Source of the DNA: Gemmatimonadales bacterium
Lineage (GTDB): Bacteria > Gemmatimonadota > Gemmatimonadetes > Longimicrobiales > Gaopeijiaceae
DNA: 64,000 nt
Reading direction: 5' to 3'
NCBI GenBank assembly: GCA_007695195.1
Contig: REEG01000152.1
Coordinates: 29,707 to 93,706 of the forward strand
Within the stretch, counting starts at the first letter, position 1. Each line of letters begins with the position of its first letter. A program made the position numbers and the translations under genes. Under the pieces are notes generated by a model. The model was not told the DNA's origin and made no database searches. It saw only the letters and a program-made list of their open reading frames with translations. Of this stretch, positions 18,253-27,998 are shown piece by piece.

Positions 18253-20394
18253 ATGAGCGAATCCACCTTGTCGGCCGTGGCCGCAGACGTGGGACAGGTG
18301 GCAGGCGGAGGATTCGACCCGGTGCTCCCGGGGCTGATCCTCCTGCTCCCCCTCCTGGGCTTCGCGGTGAATGGCGCGCTCGCTCTGGCCTCGGGATCCC
18401 GGTCCGCCACCGCTCTGCGGGAGGGAAGGGAGGAGGATCACGCCTCCAGCGCCAGACCCCTCACCCATACCCTTCCCACCTGGGTGGGTCCCGGCGTGAT
18501 GCTGGCGGCCTTCCTCCTGACGGCGGTGAACTTCGTCGGGATGCTGGGGGTGGAGCTCGCCGAGCCGGTAATCCGGACCTACTGGACGTGGATGGCCACC
18601 GGCGCCCTTTCCGTGGAGGCGGCCATCCAGTTGGACCAGCTCTCCCTGATCATGATGATGGTGATCACCGGCGTGGGCTTCCTCATCCACGTCTTCAGCG
18701 TGGGCTACATGAAGGAGGACCCGGGCTACCCGCGGTACTTCGCCTACCTGAATCTCTTCGTCTTCTTCATGCTCACCCTGGTCATGGGGGCGAACTTCCC
18801 CATGATGTTCGTGGGGTGGGAAGGGGTGGGGCTCTGCTCCTATCTCCTCATCGGCTTCTGGTTCCGGGACCGGGAGAAGGCCAACGCCGGGAAGAAGGCC
18901 TTCATCGTGAACCGGGTGGGCGACTTCGGTCTTCTGGTGGCCATGTTCATCCTCTTCGCCGTCTTCGGGACGCTGGACTACCAGGCCATCTTCGGCGCGG
19001 CGCCGGACACACTGGTCTACGGCGGCGCCACGGTCACGGCCGTCACCCTCTTCCTCCTCCTGGGGGCAGCGGGGAAGAGCGCCCAGGTTCCGCTCTATGT
19101 GTGGCTCCCGGACGCCATGGCCGGCCCTACCCCGGTCTCGGCCCTCATCCACGCCGCTACCATGGTGACCGCCGGGGTCTACCTGGTGGCGCGTTCGTCG
19201 GTACTCTTCGCCATGGCACCGGTGGGAGCCGCGGCGGTGGCCACGGTGGGGGCCATCACGGCGCTCTTCGCCGCCACCATCGCCCTCAAGCAGTATGACA
19301 TCAAGAAGGTGCTGGCCTACTCCACCGTCTCCCAGTTGGGCTTCATGTTCATGGGGGTGGGGGTGGGAGCCTACGCCGCCGGGGTCTTCCACCTCATGAC
19401 CCACGCCTTCTTCAAGGCTCTGCTCTTCCTGGGGGCCGGCGCCGTGATCCACTCCATGCATCACGCCCTCCACGCCACCCACAAGGATTGGGATGCCCAG
19501 GACATGCGGAACATGGGGGGGCTCCGGCGCTTCATGCCGGCGACCTGGATCACCATGTGGGTGGCCACCCTGGCCATCGCCGGGATCTGGCCCTTCGCCG
19601 GCTTCTTCTCCAAGGATGAGATCATCTGGTACGTGGGGACGTCGGCGCCGGCGTCCGTCCTCTACACGGTGCTCTGGGGGATGGCCATCGCCACGGCCCT
19701 CCTCACAGCCTTCTACATGACGCGGATGATGGTCATGACCTTCCACGGGCCCAACCGCACCGGAGGCGCCGAGGCGAAACACCTCCACGAGGCCCCCCTC
19801 AACATGACGATCCCACTGGGAATCCTGGCGGTCCTCTCGGTCTTCGGCGGGTGGATCAATGTGCCTGGATCTGTGAGGGACTCCTTCTTCGGCGGATTCG
19901 GGCTCCTCCCCATGTCGGACTGGCTGGATCGGTGGCTCGAGCCCCTCACCGCCACCGCCTACCAGATCCGGGTGGACCAGCTCGGGGCCTACGCCTCCAC
20001 CTCGCCGGTGGGGGGTGGCCATGTCCTTTGGGGCGCCATCGCCACGGGGTTGGCGTTGGCCGTGGTCATCATCGGCGCCCGGGTGGTGGGAAGTCGGGAG
20101 ATCCGCCCTGCGGTGGACTCCCCCGAGCCCACCGGATTCGGCAAGATTCTCCACGACAAGTGGTACGTGGACGAGCTCTACGATCGGATCCTCGTGCGGC
20201 CCATCCAGAGCCTCTCCCGGGCCTGCTGGCGCTGGATCGACCAGGTGATCATCGACGGGACGGTCAATGCCGTGGGCTCCATGGCCCGGGGCTTCGGCTG
20301 GTTCGGTTCACTGGTGCAGACGGGCCAGTTGAACACCTACGCCTTCATCCTGACCCTGGGTGCCCTGGTGGTGCTCGGCGTCCTGATCCTCTGA
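18253..20394 (+). CDS. nuoL: NADH-quinone oxidoreductase subunit L
   Basis: Distal antiporter-like proton-pumping subunit, 713 residues. Conserved charged positions are visible: the Glu in FVGWEGVGLCSYLLIGFW and the Lys in AAGKSAQVPLYVWLPDAM, followed by GPTPVSALIHAATMVTAG. KKVLAYSTVSQLGFM marks the second half-repeat and THAFFKALLFLGAG the central Lys helix. The C-terminal ~120 residues correspond to the long lateral helix and final membrane segment (KWYVDELYDRILVRPI). The start ATG follows nuoK by 4 bases. Confidence 0.96.
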   Translation: MSESTLSAVAADVGQVAGGGFDPVLPGLILLLPLLGFAVNGALALASGSRSATALREGREEDHASSARPLTHTLPTWVGPGVMLAAFLLTAVNFVGMLGVELAEPVIRTYWTWMATGALSVEAAIQLDQLSLIMMMVITGVGFLIHVFSVGYMKEDPGYPRYFAYLNLFVFFMLTLVMGANFPMMFVGWEGVGLCSYLLIGFWFRDREKANAGKKAFIVNRVGDFGLLVAMFILFAVFGTLDYQAIFGAAPDTLVYGGATVTAVTLFLLLGAAGKSAQVPLYVWLPDAMAGPTPVSALIHAATMVTAGVYLVARSSVLFAMAPVGAAAVATVGAITALFAATIALKQYDIKKVLAYSTVSQLGFMFMGVGVGAYAAGVFHLMTHAFFKALLFLGAGAVIHSMHHALHATHKDWDAQDMRNMGGLRRFMPATWITMWVATLAIAGIWPFAGFFSKDEIIWYVGTSAPASVLYTVLWGMAIATALLTAFYMTRMMVMTFHGPNRTGGAEAKHLHEAPLNMTIPLGILAVLSVFGGWINVPGSVRDSFFGGFGLLPMSDWLDRWLEPLTATAYQIRVDQLGAYASTSPVGGGHVLWGAIATGLALAVVIIGARVVGSREIRPAVDSPEPTGFGKILHDKWYVDELYDRILVRPIQSLSRACWRWIDQVIIDGTVNAVGSMARGFGWFGSLVQTGQLNTYAFILTLGALVVLGVLIL

Positions 20395-20404
20395 GGCGGC
20401 GCAC

Positions 20405-22090
20405 ATGAGCGGACTCCTCCAAGCCTCCGCGTACGAGAGCTGGATCCTCCACGCCCTCATCTGGCTCCCTCTCCTGGGGATCCTGGGGGTCCTGGCATCG
20501 TCCGAGGAGAGGGCCAAGCATTTCGCCTTCGCCTGGACCTCCGGGCTCTTCGTCCTGAGCCTGGGCCTCCTGTGGGCCTTTGATCCGGCCGGCCCCCTCT
20601 TCCAGTTCACCAGTGACGCGCCCTGGATCGAACTGTGGGGGGTGGGCTACTCCCTGGGCATCGACGGGATCAGCCTCTTCATGATCCTGCTCACCACTTT
20701 CATCATGCCGGTGGCGATCCTGGGGGCGTATCGGTACATCGGGGAGAAGCGTCGGGCCTTCTACGCCCTCATGCTCCTCCTGCAGACCGGGATCGTAGGG
20801 GTCTTCGCCTCCATGGACCTCTTTCTCTTCTACATCTTCTTCGAACTCACCCTGGTCCCCATGTACTTCATCGTGGGGGTGTGGGGAGGAGAGCGGCGGG
20901 TCTACGCGGCGGTGAAGTTCTTCCTCTACACCGCTCTCGGGTCACTCCTCATGTTGGTGGGGATCCTCTACCTGTACATCCAGGCCCAGGCCGGAGGAGC
21001 GCCCCCCTCGTTCCATTATCTGGAACTCCTGGGCACACCGCTGACTCTGGGTGAACAACTCTGGCTCTTTGCTGCTTTCGCCCTGGCCTTCGCCATCAAG
21101 GTGCCACTCTTCCCGTTCCACACCTGGCTACCGGACGCCCACGTGGAAGCACCTACCCCGGGCTCGGTGGTGCTGGCGGCGGTACTCCTCAAGCTCGGGG
21201 CATACGGTTTCATCCGCTTCGTGCTCCCCTTCTTTCCGGACGCCGCGACTCACCCGACGGTGGTCATGGTCATGCTGGTGCTGGGGGTGGTGGGCATCAT
21301 CTATGCCGCCTGGGTGGCGGCGGTGCAGCCCGACGCCAAGAAGCTGGTGGCCTACACCTCGGTGGCCCACATGGGGTTCGTGGTGCTGGGCATCTTCGCC
21401 CTCACCCTCAACGGACTCCAGGGCGGCCTCCTCGTCATGATCTCCCACGGAATCTCCACCGGTGCGCTCTTCCTGCTCCTGGGCATGCTCTACGAGCGTC
21501 GCCACACCCGGCTGATTGAGGACTTCGGGGGGCTCGCCCGGGTCGCGCCCCTCCTGGCCACCGCCTTCGTCATCACGGCGCTGGCGACCATCGGCGTCCC
21601 GGGAACCAGCGGATTCGTGGGTGAGTTCCTGGCCCTCCTGGGGACGTGGGAGCGCCACCCCATCATTGCCCTGGTGGGTACCACGGGAGTGATCTTCGCC
21701 GCCTACTACATGCTCCCCATGGTCCAGAAGATCCTCTTCAATGAGCTGGACCGTGAAGAGAATCGGACCATGCCTGATCTCAGCGGTCGGGAGATCGCCG
21801 TCCTGGCTCCGCTGGTGGCGCTCATGGTGCTCCTCGGCGTCTTCCCCACGCCGGTGCTGGACCGGATGGAGCCCGGCGCCCGGGCCGTGGTGGAGTACGT
21901 GGAGGAAACCACCAGGGATGGCTCGCTTCTGGAGGCGGCTCGCCTCGACAGGGTAGATACACAGAGCCGGTTCGTACACGATTCGGGCCGGCATGAGCTG
22001 TTGATCTCGCCGGATCCGACCTGGAGCTTGTCGGACCGGAGCGGTGCGTTCCGCATTCCCGACGACCACATCCTCAGGGATGAGGGCTGA
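20405..22090 (+). CDS. nuoM: NADH-quinone oxidoreductase subunit M
   Basis: Second antiporter-like subunit, 561 residues with about 14 helices. Key segments are FFELTLVPMYFIVGVWGG (pumping Glu), IKVPLFPFHTWLPDAHVEAPTPGSV cut here into its Lys and loop parts, and KKLVAYTSVAHMGFV. The last ~60 residues are a hydrophilic tail without clear homology to E. coli NuoM. It lies between nuoL (10-base gap) and nuoN (6-base gap). Confidence 0.95.
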   Translation: MSGLLQASAYESWILHALIWLPLLGILGVLASSEERAKHFAFAWTSGLFVLSLGLLWAFDPAGPLFQFTSDAPWIELWGVGYSLGIDGISLFMILLTTFIMPVAILGAYRYIGEKRRAFYALMLLLQTGIVGVFASMDLFLFYIFFELTLVPMYFIVGVWGGERRVYAAVKFFLYTALGSLLMLVGILYLYIQAQAGGAPPSFHYLELLGTPLTLGEQLWLFAAFALAFAIKVPLFPFHTWLPDAHVEAPTPGSVVLAAVLLKLGAYGFIRFVLPFFPDAATHPTVVMVMLVLGVVGIIYAAWVAAVQPDAKKLVAYTSVAHMGFVVLGIFALTLNGLQGGLLVMISHGISTGALFLLLGMLYERRHTRLIEDFGGLARVAPLLATAFVITALATIGVPGTSGFVGEFLALLGTWERHPIIALVGTTGVIFAAYYMLPMVQKILFNELDREENRTMPDLSGREIAVLAPLVALMVLLGVFPTPVLDRMEPGARAVVEYVEETTRDGSLLEAARLDRVDTQSRFVHDSGRHELLISPDPTWSLSDRSGAFRIPDDHILRDEG

Positions 22091-22096
22091 GCCGTC

Positions 22097-23602
22097 ATGA
22101 CACTCGATTTCGCTTCCAACGCCGACTACCTCTGGGTTCTCCTACCCGAGATCGTCCTCTCCGTATGGGCCATGGTGGTCCTCCTGGCAGGGGTAAGGCG
22201 GCCCGATGACCCCCCTGTGAACCCGGAGGTACTGGGTTGGCTTTCCCTGGTGGGCATTGCCCTGGCCGCCGGTGTGAATGGCTGGCTCTACGGGGTCACC
22301 TCCACCAATCCGGCGGCCATGATCACGGTGGATGGGTTCCGGCTCTTCTCCAACTGGATCTTCCTGTTGGGCGCAGCGCTGACCATCCTAATCGCGCCGG
22401 CTTACGTGGCCCGTCAGCGCCTGCAGGCCGGGGAATTCTACACCCTGATCCTCCTGGCGACGGTGGGGATGATGTTCATGGGGGGGACCCGTAACCTGAT
22501 CCTCCTCTTCCTGGCCCTGGAGACCATGTCCATCGCGGCGTACGTGCTCACCGCGTACAACCGCCGGGACCGTCGCTCGGCGGAAGGGGGCCTCAAGTAC
22601 TTCCTTCTGGGCTCCTTCTCCTCCGGCTTCCTTCTCTACGGCATCGCCCTGGTGTGGGGAGCCACCGGGAGCGTTCACCTCCCGGAAATCGGGGCGACGG
22701 TTGAAGCGGGTGCAGGTTTCACGGGTCTGCTCCTGGCGGGGATGGCGCTCCTGGCCATCGGGTTTGCCTTCAAGGTGGCCGCCGTCCCCTTCCATATGTG
22801 GACGCCTGACGTATACGAGGGGGCCCCGTCCCCCGCCACGGCCTTCATGGCGGCGGCGGTGAAGGCGGCCTCGTTCGTGGCCTTCGTCCGGGTCTTCATG
22901 GAAGCCTTCCCGGCTCTCTACGAATCCTGGTATCCCATCATGTGGTGGCTGGCGGCCTTCACCATGGTTATCGCCAATGTGGTGGCCCTGAGCCAGTCCA
23001 ACGTGAAGCGGATGCTGGCCTACTCCTCGGTGGCTCACGGTGGGTATCTCCTGGTGGCGCTCGCCGCCGCCAACCAGATGGCCATGGCCGGGCTCCTCTT
23101 CTATCTCCTGGTGTACACGGTGATGACGGTAGGAGCGTTCGGGGTTCTCATGGTGGTGGCCCACCACGGAGAGGATCGACTGCAGGTGGAGGACTACGCG
23201 GGATTCGGCGCCATGCGTCCGTTGCTGGCCGTACTCTTCACCATCTTCCTGCTCTCTCTGGCGGGCTTTCCGGGGACGGCAGGGTTCATGGCCAAGATCT
23301 ACCTCCTGCAGGGGGCCGTGGACAGTCAACTCTGGACGCTGTCCATCCTCCTGGTCCTCACCACGGTGGTCTCCTACTACTATTATCTGCGGGTGGCCTG
23401 GTTCATGTGGATGCGCCCGGCTCCGGAGGGTCAGGTGGCCGCCTCCTTCTGGGCCCCGCTCCCCCTGAAGGTGGCTCTGGTGGCCGGAGCCGGGATCATC
23501 CTCTACCTGGGGATCTTCCCCGGTGGGCTCCTGGACGAGGCCATGGCCAGCGCCGAGGGGCTGGGCCTGGCTCGGGACGTATTCCTGGGCCTACGACCCT
23601 GA
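22097..23602 (+). CDS. nuoN: NADH-quinone oxidoreductase subunit N
   Basis: Third antiporter-like subunit, 501 residues with about 14 membrane segments. Conserved parts are LALETMSIAAYVLTAY, the loop FKVAAVPFHMWTPDVYEGAPSP (read as two adjacent motifs), NVKRMLAYSSVAHGGY and GFPGTAGFMAKIYL. It closes the nuoA-N operon; no obvious terminator hairpin follows before the next gene 51 bases downstream. Confidence 0.95.
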   Translation: MTLDFASNADYLWVLLPEIVLSVWAMVVLLAGVRRPDDPPVNPEVLGWLSLVGIALAAGVNGWLYGVTSTNPAAMITVDGFRLFSNWIFLLGAALTILIAPAYVARQRLQAGEFYTLILLATVGMMFMGGTRNLILLFLALETMSIAAYVLTAYNRRDRRSAEGGLKYFLLGSFSSGFLLYGIALVWGATGSVHLPEIGATVEAGAGFTGLLLAGMALLAIGFAFKVAAVPFHMWTPDVYEGAPSPATAFMAAAVKAASFVAFVRVFMEAFPALYESWYPIMWWLAAFTMVIANVVALSQSNVKRMLAYSSVAHGGYLLVALAAANQMAMAGLLFYLLVYTVMTVGAFGVLMVVAHHGEDRLQVEDYAGFGAMRPLLAVLFTIFLLSLAGFPGTAGFMAKIYLLQGAVDSQLWTLSILLVLTTVVSYYYYLRVAWFMWMRPAPEGQVAASFWAPLPLKVALVAGAGIILYLGIFPGGLLDEAMASAEGLGLARDVFLGLRP

Positions 23603-23653
23603 CCCTGCCGCCCTTCCCAACCATCGGATTTCCTCCTGACCAGCATTGACACC

Positions 23654-25048
23654 ATGCACATCTCCCGAGAGATCTTCCGCGAGTACGACATCCGCGGGAT
23701 CGTTGGCCGGGACCTCACCCCTGACTTGTCACGAGCCGTGGGACGGGCCTATGGGACTCACATGCGGCGGGCCCTCACCGTCCCCACCCGGGCCGAACTG
23801 CCCGAGCTGCGGGTCGTGGTGGGCATGGACAACCGTCCCACCTCGCCGGCTCTGGCCCAGGCGCTGATCCAGGGTCTCCTGGAGAGTGGGATCTCCGTTC
23901 TGGAGCTGGGGGTCGTGCCGACTCCGGTGGTCTGGTGGGCCGAGCACATGGTGGACGGTGTCCATGGAGCCCTCCAGGTCACCGGGTCCCACAACCCGGC
24001 CGACTGGAACGGCATCAAGATGACCCGGGAGACCCGCTCCCTTCACGGAGCGGAGATCCAGGCACTCCGGAGGACCATCGAAGCCGGCGCCTTCGAGGCA
24101 GGGGAGGGTACCCGGAGTTCGGCGCCGATCCTGGACCGGTACATCCAGGACCTGGTGGCCCGGCTCGGACAGGTGGATCCGGTGAAGGTCGTGGTGGACT
24201 GCGGGAATGGAACCGGGTCCGTGGCGGCACCCCAACTCCTGGAGGCCCTGGGTGTCCAGGTGATTCCCCTCTACTGCGAATCCGACGGCACCTTCCCCAA
24301 TCACCATCCCGACCCCACGGTGGATGAGAATCTAGCCGACCTCATGGTCCGGGTGAGGGACGAAGGGGCCGACTTCGGCGTGGCCTTCGACGGGGACGCC
24401 GACCGGATCGGTGTGGTAGACGATGGGGGAAGGGTGGTCCGCGCCGACATCCTCCTCCTCCTCTTCGGCCTGGACCTCCTGCACCGCAAGGGGCCCGACC
24501 AGCTCCTCATCTTCGACGTGAAGTGCTCCCAGGTCCTCCCCGACGTCTATGAGGCGGCAGGGGGGCGCACCCTCATGTGGAAGACGGGACACTCCCTCAT
24601 GAAGGAGAAGATGCGGGAGACGGGGGCCCCGCTGGCAGGTGAGCTCTCGGGGCACATCTGCTTCGGCGGCGACGAGTACCTGGGTATGGACGATGCCCTC
24701 TTCTGCGCCGGATGGCTCGCCCGGATGCAGGCCGTAGCGGAGGAGCCCATCTCGGCCCAGGTGGACCGATTCCCCCCCACCGTGTCCACTCCCGAGATCC
24801 GCCTGGACGTCACCGAGACCCTGAAACGGGAGGTGGTGGAGCGGGCGCTGGAACGATTCTCCGATGAGTACGAGGTGAACACGGTGGACGGAGCCCGGAT
24901 CCAGTTCGACAACGGCTGGGCCCTGATCCGGGCATCCAACACCCAGCCCGTTCTTGTTCTTCGTTTCGAGGCCGGGAACGAGGCTGCACTCCGGGAGATC
25001 AGGGACCTGGTGGAAGGGTGGCTGGAGGAGCAGGGCGTCCATGGCTGA
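23654..25048 (+). CDS. phosphomannomutase/phosphoglucomutase
   Basis: Alpha-D-phosphohexomutase interconverting hexose 1- and 6-phosphates, supplying sugar nucleotides for envelope glycans. The 464-residue protein has all four domain marks: the phosphoserine loop TGSHNPADWNG (S112), the metal loop DGDADRIG, the sugar-specificity loop GELSGH and the C-terminal phosphate-binding RASNTQP. The GELSGH loop and overall length fit ManB/AlgC-type enzymes using both mannose and glucose phosphates, but substrate cannot be fixed from sequence. Its stop lies 8 bases inside the next gene. Confidence 0.9.
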   Translation: MHISREIFREYDIRGIVGRDLTPDLSRAVGRAYGTHMRRALTVPTRAELPELRVVVGMDNRPTSPALAQALIQGLLESGISVLELGVVPTPVVWWAEHMVDGVHGALQVTGSHNPADWNGIKMTRETRSLHGAEIQALRRTIEAGAFEAGEGTRSSAPILDRYIQDLVARLGQVDPVKVVVDCGNGTGSVAAPQLLEALGVQVIPLYCESDGTFPNHHPDPTVDENLADLMVRVRDEGADFGVAFDGDADRIGVVDDGGRVVRADILLLLFGLDLLHRKGPDQLLIFDVKCSQVLPDVYEAAGGRTLMWKTGHSLMKEKMRETGAPLAGELSGHICFGGDEYLGMDDALFCAGWLARMQAVAEEPISAQVDRFPPTVSTPEIRLDVTETLKREVVERALERFSDEYEVNTVDGARIQFDNGWALIRASNTQPVLVLRFEAGNEAALREIRDLVEGWLEEQGVHG

Positions 25049-27845
25049 ACCCAGGCTCCTCCGCTTTCTCGGGGGGATGCGGGGCCGGATGATCCTGGGG
25101 GGCTTCCTGGTCCTCCTCTTCGTCCTTCTCTTCATCCGGTGGGGCATCGCCCTCTACGTGGACCGCCTCTGGTTCGCGGCGGAAGGGGCATCCGCCGTCT
25201 TCACCACCCGACTCCTCTGGGAGTGGGGAGGGCGTCTTGGCGCCGGGTTCCTGGTGGGCATCCTCACCTGGGTGAACATGGATGTGGTCCTCAAAACCTT
25301 CAGCGGGATCCAGATCCGGCGGCGGGTGGGCGACCTGGTCATCCAGGAGCAGCTTCCCAACAGCTACATTCGCTGGGGCATGGGTGCTCTGTCAGCGCTG
25401 GTGGCGCTCTGGTTCGCCGCAGCGATTCCGCAGGGAACGGGGCTCCGATTCCTTCTCCTGCTGAACGCGCCCTCGTGGGGCATGGCCGAGCCGATCTTCG
25501 GTCGGGATCTGGGCTTCTACCTGTTCCTTCTGCCGGTCCTGCAGGGGATCCTCACCTTCGGCATCGTGGTGACGGTCTTCCTGGCCATCATGGTGGTGGC
25601 GGGCTACTCGGCCACCGGCGCCATCGAGTGGGGTGGAGGTCAGATCCGCGTCCGTGACCAGACCCGGGTGCACCTGGGCGTCCTGGGATCGGTCTTCCTC
25701 TTTCTCCTGGCGGCCCGATTCCATCTGGCGCCGTACGGCCTGCTCCTGGACGGGAACTCGGCGGTCCAGGGCATCTTCGGCTACGCCGATGAGAATGCCC
25801 GTATTCCCGCATACCGGTTCCTCACTTTCCTGGCCATGGCCGCCACGGCGGCCACCATCTGGTCCACCGTGCAGCGCCGACTCCTGCCGGCAACACTGTC
25901 GGTGGCGGCGCTGGGCATCGGAATCGTGGTGGCCGGCCAGGTGATCCCCTCCCTGGTGCAACGCTTTCAGGTGCAGCCCAACGAACTGGCTCGGGAGCGT
26001 CCCTACATCGAACAGGCCGTGGCCTTCACCCGGGAAGGCTTCGACCTGGCGGACCTGCAGCGGTCCCTCCACCCGTACCAACTTCCGACCCGGGAAGACT
26101 GGGATGTGATTCCGGACCGGCTGGACCGGCTCCCTGTGTGGACCGATCGGACCCTCCTGGCCACCTTCCGCCAGCTCGAGGCCCGCTTCGAGTACTTCGA
26201 CTTCCACCGGGTGGGGTTCAACCGCTACGACGGCCCCCGAGGGTTGGAGCCTGTGGCCGTCTCGGTCCGCGAGATCGATCCCAACCGGATCCCGGACCCG
26301 AACTGGCAGAACCTCCACCTCCGGGAACGCTTCATCTCGGGGCTGGGGGCGGTGGCTGGACAACTCAACCGACAGGACGGAAACGGCCGGCTTCCCGTCT
26401 TCCTGGGCGGTATTCCGCCCGAGTTCCGGGAAGAACTGGATCCTCCGCCGGCAGTCCGCCTGACCCGGCCCCAGGTTCACATCGGGAGCACACCCCAGCT
26501 CTACGCGGTCATCAACCCCACCGAGGAGTCCTTTCTCGCCCCGGATGGGAGCGCCGGTGTTCCCGGCGTCGACTTCCCGGAAGGGATTCTCATGGGATCC
26601 ATCTTCCGGACCGCCCTACTGGCCTGGCACCTGCGGGACCCCAACCTCCTCTTCGCCGCCGAGGTGGAGCGGGACAGCCGGTTCGTCTTCCGCAGAGAGG
26701 TGCGGGAACGGGTGAATGCCCTGGCCCCCTTCCTCTTCCTGCCGGAGGAGCCCTACCCGGTCATCGTGGACGGCCGCATCGTCTGGATCCTGGAAGGGTT
26801 CACGGTAAGCCGAACGTTCCCCCTATCCACCGCCCATGCGGTGGACAATCGCCGCTCGGCCCGATACATGAGGAACTCGGTGAAGATCACGGTGGACGCC
26901 GTGACGGGCCGCACCGACCTGTACGCCGCCGATCCCGACGACCCGCTGCTTCAGGCCTACCGGGGCGCCTTTCCCACCCTCTTCCGCGAGTTGGATGAGA
27001 TGCCGCCGGAGCTGGCCCAGCACCTGCGCTACTCCACTCGTCTCCTGGATATCCAGAGCCGGGTCCTCCTCCAGTACCACCAGGAAGATCCAGCGGTCTT
27101 CCACGGACAGCAGGAGCGGTGGTCCGTCGCCACCGAACTGGCCTTCGACACCCGTCCGGTCCCCTACCGCCCCACCTACTCGTTCCTGACACTGCCTGGG
27201 GAAGAGGACGAGACGTTCGTCCTCTCCACCGTGTTCGTGCCCCAGGGAAGGGAGAACCTGGCGTCGTTTCTGGCCGGCCGCTGGAATCCCGGTGAGGGCC
27301 CGGAACTCCTCCTCTGGGACGTTCCGGTGGAGAGCCAGGTCCGGGGCCCTCGCCAGATCGAGGCACTCATCGAGCAGGATCCGGACATCTCCCAGCAGTT
27401 CTCACTCTGGCGTCAGGGAGGTAGCCAGGTCTGGACCGGACACCTCCATCTGGTGCCGGTTGGGAACACCCTCATCTACATGGAGCCCATCTTCCTGGCG
27501 GCGGACTCCGACGCCATCCCGGAGATTCGCCGATACGTGGTGAGTGACGGTCAACGGGTCGTCATGCACCCGTCCCTGCGGGGAGCCGTGGCCGGGCTCG
27601 CCCTGGGCTTGGAAGGGGTCGCCGACGGGGCCGTACCCGACCTGGTGGAGGGGGAACTGGCAGACCTGGTCCCCGAGGAGGTGCTGGAGCGTATGGGCCA
27701 GGCCGGAGCCAACGAGGCCCTTCGCCTCCTGGAGCAGGCCGAGGAGCGCCTCCGTGCAGGGGACTGGGAAGGGTTCGGACGGAATCTGGGAGACCTTCGG
27801 GATCTCCTGCGCAGACAGGCCGGCTCCGGCGGGGGGTCTCCTTGA
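25041..27845 (+). CDS. UPF0182 family large membrane protein
   Basis: Member of the UPF0182 (COG1615) family, whose function is unknown. The 934-residue protein has about seven hydrophobic helices in the first ~310 residues (for instance LGGFLVLLFVLLFIRWGIAL), then a long non-membrane domain rich in Pro and Arg that should lie outside the cytoplasm. Recognition rests on IALYVDRLWFAAEG, PIFGRDLGFYLFLLP and YIEQAVAFTREGFDL. The last ~70 residues (EEVLERMGQAGANEALRLLEQAEERLRAGDW) form a charged helical tail typical of the family. The start ATG at 25041 overlaps the mutase gene by 8 nt, suggesting co-translation; the biological reason for the pairing is not known. Confidence 0.85.
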   Translation: MAEPRLLRFLGGMRGRMILGGFLVLLFVLLFIRWGIALYVDRLWFAAEGASAVFTTRLLWEWGGRLGAGFLVGILTWVNMDVVLKTFSGIQIRRRVGDLVIQEQLPNSYIRWGMGALSALVALWFAAAIPQGTGLRFLLLLNAPSWGMAEPIFGRDLGFYLFLLPVLQGILTFGIVVTVFLAIMVVAGYSATGAIEWGGGQIRVRDQTRVHLGVLGSVFLFLLAARFHLAPYGLLLDGNSAVQGIFGYADENARIPAYRFLTFLAMAATAATIWSTVQRRLLPATLSVAALGIGIVVAGQVIPSLVQRFQVQPNELARERPYIEQAVAFTREGFDLADLQRSLHPYQLPTREDWDVIPDRLDRLPVWTDRTLLATFRQLEARFEYFDFHRVGFNRYDGPRGLEPVAVSVREIDPNRIPDPNWQNLHLRERFISGLGAVAGQLNRQDGNGRLPVFLGGIPPEFREELDPPPAVRLTRPQVHIGSTPQLYAVINPTEESFLAPDGSAGVPGVDFPEGILMGSIFRTALLAWHLRDPNLLFAAEVERDSRFVFRREVRERVNALAPFLFLPEEPYPVIVDGRIVWILEGFTVSRTFPLSTAHAVDNRRSARYMRNSVKITVDAVTGRTDLYAADPDDPLLQAYRGAFPTLFRELDEMPPELAQHLRYSTRLLDIQSRVLLQYHQEDPAVFHGQQERWSVATELAFDTRPVPYRPTYSFLTLPGEEDETFVLSTVFVPQGRENLASFLAGRWNPGEGPELLLWDVPVESQVRGPRQIEALIEQDPDISQQFSLWRQGGSQVWTGHLHLVPVGNTLIYMEPIFLAADSDAIPEIRRYVVSDGQRVVMHPSLRGAVAGLALGLEGVADGAVPDLVEGELADLVPEEVLERMGQAGANEALRLLEQAEERLRAGDWEGFGRNLGDLRDLLRRQAGSGGGSP

Positions 27846-27870
27846 TCGCCCCGGGAGCCCCCTCTAGCTT
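27842..27870 (+). promoter_or_regulatory. putative promoter of sucCD
   Basis: TTGATC (27842-27847), a 17-nt spacer and TAGCTT (27865-27870). The -35 box overlaps the UPF0182 stop codon, and the predicted start leaves a leader of roughly 120 nt before sucC. Confidence 0.5.
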
Positions 27871-27998
27871 CAGCAGGCTATGGATCCGGCATTCGGACCA
27901 TGGCACCATCGTCAGCATCCCGTCGCCCACCTCCTCGAGGCGTGCCGCCCCGGAACCGGCGGCGTGACGGCACCTCAAATCATCCACAGAGAGATCGC

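Noticed and set aside
13750..20154. Long antisense open frames across nuoG and nuoL (about 600 residues each)
   Set aside because: They arise from high GC content opposite well-conserved genes and have low-complexity, His/Gly/Arg-rich products without family motifs.
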